A stretch of 35,119 nt of DNA, from the NCBI GenBank assembly GCA_003427395.1, contig BFEA01000544.1:486654-521772 (forward strand). Direction: 5' to 3'. Position numbers and translations under genes: made by a program. The stretch comes from Chara braunii (Eukaryota > Streptophyta > Charophyceae > Charales > Characeae). The notes under the pieces are model-generated. The model was not told the DNA's origin. It did no database searches and was given only the letters and a program-made list of their open reading frames with translations. Of the stretch, positions 29,760-35,119 are shown piece by piece (position 1 is the stretch's first letter; each line of letters starts with the position of its first letter).

Positions 29760-30593
29760 AGGACACACTAATTAGTCCAAAAAATCGCAGATTTTCGACC
29801 TAACTGCCGAAATCGAATTTTTTTTTTCTCTTTTGGATTTCATTTTCCCGCTATTTTTTTTGTGGAAAATCACAATAGTGTAGCATCTGGAATTCTCGTT
29901 TTTTGTTTTAAAATTAGAATTTCCGGTGTTGGAAGTCCGAAAACATTCCGATTTTTTTTTTTCGATTCATCTTTTCCTTCGCAATTCCTGTTAATTCGAA
30001 ATTCCAATTTTGTTTTCTTTCGAACTTATTTCCGAAAATTTTCGCGTTTTATTATTTTTCACGCATTATGGGGTAACGAAAATTCGAAATTTGACCGTGA
30101 TTCCCTGATTCGGAAACTCCTTTCTACGGGAAATTCCTCTGCAGTCTTTTGTTTTCAAACTGCGCATACTCTCACCCGAGAAATTTCGAATTTTTTTCAT
30201 GTTTCGGAATTCTTCGAACTTGCGGAATTCATTATTTTTCGCAGTTCAGTTCGACAATCTCCATTCGTTATTATTATTTTTTTTAACAGTCTAAAATTCG
30301 AATTTTTTGTCGAACTACCTGTTGTGGGGGAAAATAGGAGGCCTACCGAACTTGCAATCGAGAATTTTTTATTATCATTTAATATATTTTTATTTTCTCT
30401 AAATTTTTGCAAAGTTCCAACTTTTCATCGTTTGATTAGTGGCTCCTTATTTGAACGATTCATTCGATTTTCCCACTCCCCACCTCTACCTCCCAACTCC
30501 TCCTCTTCTTCTTGCTCAACCGCCCACCAGTTTCCAGGCCACGTCAGTTGTCCGCTGCACACCACCCTGCTCACTCGTTCAGAGACAACAGGG
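29760..30593 (+). other. AT-rich 5' leader of family-II piece B
   Basis: This is about 830 bases between the GATT tract and the gag ATG, matching 34199-35036 in reverse complement. TTCGAA occurs six times between about 29995 and 30303. The gag frame stays open through part of the leader, but the conserved Met at 30594 is the better start because both copies share it and upstream sequence is low complexity. Confidence 0.7.
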
Positions 30594-31675
30594 ATGGATC
30601 AGAAGGCCGGCGAGACTGACGAAGCCTATGAGACACGATTGGCGGCCATCATGGCCGAAAGCAAGCAACGGGCAGAAGCATCAGCAGCAGCACAAAAGAA
30701 GAGGGAGGCAGAGGCAGAGAGGCTGCGTCGGGTGCCCGAAGATCAATAGCAGAAGCACGCAGCAACATCAGCAAAGGCCGCCGATGAAGAACGCGTACGG
30801 CGGCGGAAGATTCTCTTCAAGGAGGAAACGGCGTTACACGCACAGGCCAAGGATTGGCAGAAGGAGGCCGAGAATGGAGACTCCGTTGACTACGGGACAA
30901 GGATTGCTCTCTTGCTCATCCGTGTCACGGACCTCCTCGCTACTTGCATCGCACAGCAGGAGGACATTCACTCTCTCGATCATGCCAATCAGGCGCTGAC
31001 TAAGCGCATACAGCAGCTGGAGCGGCGACCAGTCGCCACCTCCAGTGTCGGCCCCTCCGACCTCGTCGACCACGTCAACATCTTGGAGATAGACATGGAA
31101 ACGCTCAAGACCGAGACACAGCAACTGGACCAGCAGGTGCGGGCAGCAACGACACTGAGCTCAACGCCTCGTGAGAGCATCCCCAAATTTGAGGGGCTCC
31201 CGATCTTCTATGATGCATCGAAGACGGAGCCTAGCATGGCTGGACAACATGTTGTCCGCACATGCATGCACAGTCTCCGAGTTACACAACTTCATCACCT
31301 GGGCTGATCTTACGGCGGCATGGAAGAAACGTTTCCAAGTGGAGCTGCTCGAGCATCAGGCGATGGACAAGCTGCTGACATTCTCACAGAACAACATGCC
31401 AAGTGGAGACTAGATATCTGACTTCCAACGCCTGGCAAGCACGCCCAAGCTGCCGCTGAACTTCGACGGTATCAAGCTCCACTTCATCAAAAGGTCGTGC
31501 CCAGCGTTGTAAAATGCGTTAACTCAGCTCGCAAAGAACCTCAACACAAGTGAGGAACTCTTCAACAAGGCCGTGCAGATCATTGTGACGAACTTCGAAG
31601 CCAAGAACATTGGCCGTTCGTCGACTGCCGGCCAGGGCGCGTATCAGCATCGACCGAAAGTAGTCGTGGTCACAG
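30594..31675 (+). pseudogene. Gag N-terminal two-thirds, family-II piece B
   Basis: It begins MDQKAGETDEAYETRLAAIM, followed by an Ala/Lys/Glu-rich helix and a coiled coil (LATCIAQQEDIHSLDHANQA). TAG at 30747-30749 breaks the helix. About 100 bp are missing after KTEP relative to the copy at 33500, shifting the frame. The capsid-like part resumes in another frame (VSELHNFITWADLTAAWKKRF). It reaches a TAG at 31411-31413 that is shared with the other copy. At 31675 the gag is cut by a TIR insertion. Confidence 0.88.
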
Positions 31676-32012
31676 CCTATGTATCCCCCGCGGTCATGAC
31701 CGCGGGGTCCATCTCGGCCAGCGGTCGGGATCCCAACCGCTGAGGTCGGACCCGTGGTTGGGTGCGGCCGAGAATTTCACACATTAAAAAAAAAAATCAT
31801 AATAATAGACCAAAAAAAAGAAAAAAAGGGGGTTGTAGGGTTTGAAGAGACCTACAACGCGGTAATTTTGTTTTTGGATTATAAGGTGTTTTCTTATTTT
31901 AAAAAAAATAGAAAACCAGAAAACATGTATTTTAATCAAAAGAATTTTTTATTTTTTCGTTTGTGTGTGTGTGTATGCATGTGGGGGGAGGAAGGGCGAC
32001 CCCTTTCCCGCG
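31676..32012 (+). mobile_element. Other end of the TIR insertion interrupting gag (left half)
   Basis: It starts CCTATGTATCC (31676-31686), followed by the palindrome CCGCGGTCATGACCGCGG and AT-rich, poly-A-containing non-coding sequence. It leads into AATC repeats. It pairs with 23977-24354, which has the same terminus in the opposite orientation. No transposase frame was found. Confidence 0.55.
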
Positions 32013-32043
<31 letters not shown>

Positions 32044-32060
32044 TAATCAATCAATCAATC
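32013..32060. repeat. (AATC)n tract at a proposed breakpoint
   Basis: About 12 AATC units with one AATTAATC interruption, followed by an A-run. It is inverted relative to the GATT tract beside the 305-N gap. Confidence 0.93.
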
Positions 32061-32095
32061 AAAAAAAAAAACCAGGGGGTTCGCCCCCGCGCGAG

Positions 32096-32110
32096 CGTGT
32101 GTGTGTGTTT

Positions 32111-32141
<31 letters not shown>

Positions 32142-32143
32142 CG

Positions 32144-32182
<39 letters not shown>
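32096..32182. repeat. (GT)n tract joined to protease sequence
   Basis: GT repeats with GTTTGTGTATG and GCGCGTTTGTGT interruptions end at the protease text starting 32183. It is the counterpart of the CA tract at 24660-24833. Confidence 0.95.
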
Positions 32183-32722
32183 TTGCCCAACTTGGATGCG
32201 AACATAAAGGAGCGGTGCGTTGTTGTCGTCGTACCGCTGCGTGCGAAACTCGCGGACCACCTTGCTAACGTACGCAAGAATGTCCCCCATCCCGACTTCG
32301 TCCTCCGTTGGCGAATTTGGTGGTGCATAGAAGGCTAGGTATGTATGTAGATGAGCGCTAAGAGTTGCGCATTGCAGCTCCGGTAAGCAGCCGGTGGAAG
32401 GGAGAGGGAGCCATGCAAAATCCTCGGGCGGCAACGGGTCCAAGTCCTCTATGTTGAGCGCGCGTGCCAAATCCCATGAAGATCCAGTTGAAGACGACTT
32501 AATGTTGTTGCTTCCTATTAGAGAAGAAACCGCACATACATCCTGTCCTTAGGCTCGTGAATTCAGCGAAGGTACGAGCCGTGCAACATAGTCCTCGAAA
32601 GAATGAAGAATGGGGGGACTTACGACTTCTGGATGTGCCCTGGAACCGAGGGAGGTTACCGGTATGGCAACCGGTTCCGAAGGCGTCAAGAGTGTCGTCG
32701 CATCGGTGCTCACTTTCCTGAC
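32183..32722 (-). pseudogene. Gag-protease linker and protease N-terminus, family-II piece C
   Basis: The frame from 32470 reads NIEDLDPLPPEDFAWLPLPS, then an MGDILAYVSKVVREFR segment and APLLYVRIQVGQ. It stops being protein at 32183, where the CA tract begins, just before the expected active-site LLDSGA. The upstream part (32471-32722) matches piece A's linker but is single-copy and not in one frame. Confidence 0.8.
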
Positions 32723-34198
32723 TTAGCGGGGCCCATCGGTGCTCACTTTCGCTGGACAGTTCACGGTCTCATGGGCCGTGCAGTTGCACCACAAACAACA
32801 ACTGTACTTGCTGCGGATGCGATACCCGCGCTCCGTCAGACCGTATTGTGTCCAAGGTTCTTGAGTTGGAGCTGCTTGTCCGGGCTCAGAAGAAGTGGTG
32901 TTTGTCTTCGTTTTGCCGCATCCTCGTCCTTTGGCGGGGCGGCCACCATTCTGGGCAGCTGCTAATCTGTCTCCCTCGTCAGAAGAGGCAGCCTCGTTTG
33001 AAGTTGAAGGGTCGCTTGGCGTTGCCGGTGCGACCACGACCACTTTCGGCCGATGCTGATACGTGCCCTGGCCGGCAGTCGACGAACGGCCAATGTTCTT
33101 GGCCTCCAAGTTCGTCACAGTGATCTGCGCGGCCTTGTTGGAGAGTTCCTCACTTGTGTTGAGGTTCTCAACGACCTGAGTTAACGCATTTTGCAACGTT
33201 GGGCACGACCTTTTGATGAAGTAGAGCTTGATGTCGTCGAAGTTCAGCAGCAGCTTGGGCGTGCTTGCGAGACATTGGAACTCAGATATCTAGTCTCCAC
33301 TTGGCATGCTAATCTGTGAGAACGCCAGCAGCTTGTCCATCACCTGATGCTCTTGGAAACGTTTCTTCCATGCCGCCGTAAGATCGGCCCAGGTGATGAA
33401 GTTGTGTAACTCGGAGACTGTGCATGCATGTGCGGATGACATGTTGTCCAGCCATGCTTGGCACGCACCTCCTGACCGAGAGTACAAGTAATAAGTATGC
33501 GTGCCGGTTTGTGTGGACGACATGTCCAACTTTAATTCGAACTGGCGCCACCAAGGTATAGGCTCCGTCTTCGATGCATCACAGAAGATCGGGGGCCTGT
33601 CAAATTTGGGGATGCTTTCACGAGGCGCTGAGCTCGGTGTGGCTGCTGCCCCCACTTGCTGGTCCAGTTGCTGTGTCTCAGTCTTGAGCGTTCCCACTAC
33701 TATCTCCAAGATGTTGTGGTGGTCGACGAGGTCGGAGAGGCCGGCACTTGAGGTGGCGACTGATCACTGTTCCAGCTGTTGTATGCGCTTAGTCAGCGCC
33801 TGATTGGCGTGATCGAGAGAGTGAATGTCCTCCTGCTGTGCGATGCAAGTAGCGAGGAGGTCCGTGACAAGGTTGAGCAAGAGAGCAATCCTTGTCCCAT
33901 AGTCAACGGAGTCTCCATTCTCGGTTTCCTTCTGCCAATCCTTGGCATGTGCATGTAACATCGTTTCCTCCTTGAAGAGAATCTCCCACCGCCGTACGCG
34001 TTCTTCATCAGCGGCCTTTGCTGCTGCTGCTGCGTGCTTTTGTCGTTGATCATCGACCACCTGACGCAGCCTCTCTGCCTCTGCCTCCCTCTTCTTCCGT
34101 GCTGCTGCTGATGCTTCTGCCCCTTGCTTGCTTTCGTCCATGATGGCCGCCAATCGTGTCTCATAGGCTTCGTCAGTCTCGCCGGCCTTCTGATCCAT
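32723..34198 (-). pseudogene. Full-length gag of family II with two nonsense codons
   Basis: From ATG 34198 to TAA 32723 one frame covers 491 codons. It is broken only by TGA at 33764-33766 and TAG at 33290-33292. In order: MDQKAGETDEAYETRLAAIM, an Ala/Lys/Glu helix to about residue 75, a coiled coil (about 105-145), a capsid-like region (FELKLDM, ACQAWLDNM, FITWADLTAAWKKRF; about 190-290) and a knuckle, CLWCNCTAHETVNC, at 32756-32797. It is the best reference for family-II gag. The TAG is shared with piece B. Confidence 0.9.
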
Positions 34199-35036
34199 CC
34201 CTGCTGTCTGTGAACGACTGAGCAGGGTCGTATGCAGTGGACAGCTGACGTGGCCTACAAACTGGTGGGCAGTTGAGCAAGAAGAAGAGGAGGAGGAGTT
34301 GGGAGGGAGAGGTGGGGAGTGGGAAAATCGAATGAATCGCCCAGATAAGGAGCCACTAATCAAAGGATGAAAAGTTGGAACTTTGCAAAAATTTCGAGAA
34401 AATAAAAATATATTAATTATTAAAAAAATTCTCGATTGCAAGTTCGGTAGGCCTCCTATTTTCCCCCACAACAGGTAGTTCGACAAAAAATTCGAATTTT
34501 AGACCGTTAAAAAAAATAATAATAACGAATGGAGATTGTCGAACTGAACTGCGGAAAATAATAAATTCCACAAGTTCGGAAAATTCCGAAACATGAAAAA
34601 AATTCGAAATTTCTCGGGTGAGAGTATGCGCAGTTTGAAAACAAAAGACTGCAGAGGAATTTCCCGTTGAAAATAATTTTCGAATCTGGGAATTACGGTC
34701 AGATTTCGAATTTCCTTTACCCCAGAATGCGTGAAAAATAACAAAACGCGAAAAGTTTCGGAAGTAAGTTCGAAAGAAAAAAAAAATGGAATTTCAAATT
34801 AACAGGAATTGCGAAGGAAAAGATGAATCGAAAAAAAAATAAAATTGTAATGCTTTCGGACTTCCAACACCGGAATTTCGAATTTTAACACAAAAAACGA
34901 GAATTCCAGATGCTACGTTATTGCGATGTTCCACAAAAAAATAGCGGGAAAATGAAATCCAAAAGAAAAGAAAAAAAAAATTGATTTCGGCACTTAGGTC
35001 GAAAATCTGCGCATTTAGGGACTAATTAGTGTGTCC
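34199..35036 (-). other. AT-rich 5' leader of family-II piece C
   Basis: It is the reverse complement of 29760-30593 with small indels, rich in TTCGAA and poly-A/T runs. Nothing coding is apparent before the gag ATG at 34198. Confidence 0.7.
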
Positions 35037-35072
35037 TAATCAATCAATCAATCAACCAATCAATCAATGATT

Positions 35073-35119
<47 letters not shown>
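35037..35119 (-). repeat. (GATT)n microsatellite of the family-II leader, at the window edge
   Basis: AATC units on the plus strand carry the same AACCAATC...ATGATTAATC interruption as the tract at 29661-29759. The tract is cut by the end of the window. Confidence 0.95.

Larger units (their letters stand above)
24834..31675 (+). mobile_element. Family-II Ty3/gypsy pieces D and B: pol, shared LTR, gag start
   Basis: On the plus strand: protease (cut near its start), RT, RNase H, integrase, polypurine tract, one 1.32-kb LTR, PBS, leader and gag (cut at 31675). The LTR has a polypurine tract before it and a PBS behind it. It therefore serves as the 3' LTR of the left element and the 5' LTR of the right one, the layout expected for tandem elements sharing an LTR. 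Confidence 0.88.
32183..35119 (-). mobile_element. Family-II Ty3/gypsy piece C: leader, gag, protease start
   Basis: Minus-strand order from the window edge: GATT tract, AT-rich leader, gag, linker, first ~40 residues of protease, then a CA tract. It is an inverted copy of 29661-31675 for leader and gag. It also contains the gag 3' end and linker. The PBS and 5' LTR should lie just beyond 35119. Confidence 0.88.

Noticed and set aside
29862-30749. A 295-codon frame starting upstream of the family-II gag Met
   Set aside because: The upstream 240 codons are AT-rich leader translation. The shared Met at 30594 (and 34198 in the other copy) is the supported start.
32064-32088. GGGGG-TTCG-CCCCC hairpin next to a poly-A/T run, resembling an intrinsic terminator on the minus strand
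   Set aside because: The window is eukaryotic and the site lies between microsatellites inside an insertion, so a bacterial-type terminator makes no sense here.
19610-33292. Reassigned stop codons (alternative genetic code) explaining in-frame TAG/TGA
   Set aside because: Both TGA and TAG occur, many frameshifts accompany them, and CpG decay explains the TGA cases. Ordinary pseudogene decay is simpler.

Overview
This is a repeat-dominated stretch of a eukaryotic, plant-lineage nuclear genome. It has long satellite-like arrays, microsatellites, two families of Ty3/gypsy LTR retrotransposons with tRNA-iMet-type primer sites, a degenerate CCCTAAA-type tract and two N gaps. The pol proteins and the gag style look to me like those of a charophyte green alga (Chara-like), but that is recall and not a search result. 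I see no intact host gene, rRNA, tRNA or CRISPR.

Layout. 1-69 is an AG microsatellite and 180-1392 a 91-bp minisatellite. A minus-strand, Lys/Glu-rich coiled-coil pseudogene follows (1393-2394) and runs directly into the minisatellite. 2830-4110 is a non-coding tract with many degenerate CCACGTCA motifs. 4499-4966 is a pyrimidine-rich host repeat. 4967-14998 is retroelement I, a minus-strand Ty3/gypsy chromovirus of about 10 kb. It has 310-bp LTRs at both ends, a PBS, gag with a CCHC knuckle, protease, RT, RNase H, integrase and a chromodomain, all broken by stops and frameshifts. 15278-15735 is a small broken coding region of unknown function. 16146-17990 is a roughly 53-bp satellite array, and 17991 onward is a second Ty3/gypsy family with 1.3-kb LTRs.

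The second family appears as four pieces in alternating orientation: LTR-pol-gag end (minus, 17991-23976), pol-LTR-PBS-gag start (plus, 24834-31675) and protease start-gag-leader (minus, 32183-35119). Two spacers, 23977-24833 and 31676-32182, separate them. The broken ends pair up across the two spacers. The gag break at 31675 matches the gag break at 23976, with a short target duplication. The protease break at 32183 matches the one at 24834. Flipping the block between the GATT tract/N gap at about 24310-24659 and the AATC tract at 32013-32060 would place everything on one strand as two tandem elements sharing one LTR. So the window holds either a real inversion between inverted GATT repeats or a mis-oriented contig.

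Assembly quality is a real concern. Positions 20579-20616 are a palindromic Nextera mate-pair junction linker, flanked by an exact 168-bp duplication inside the integrase. I found no new functional system. The most valuable results are this linker, the inversion logic, nonsense codons shared between copies, and a non-canonical PBS base shared by two different families.
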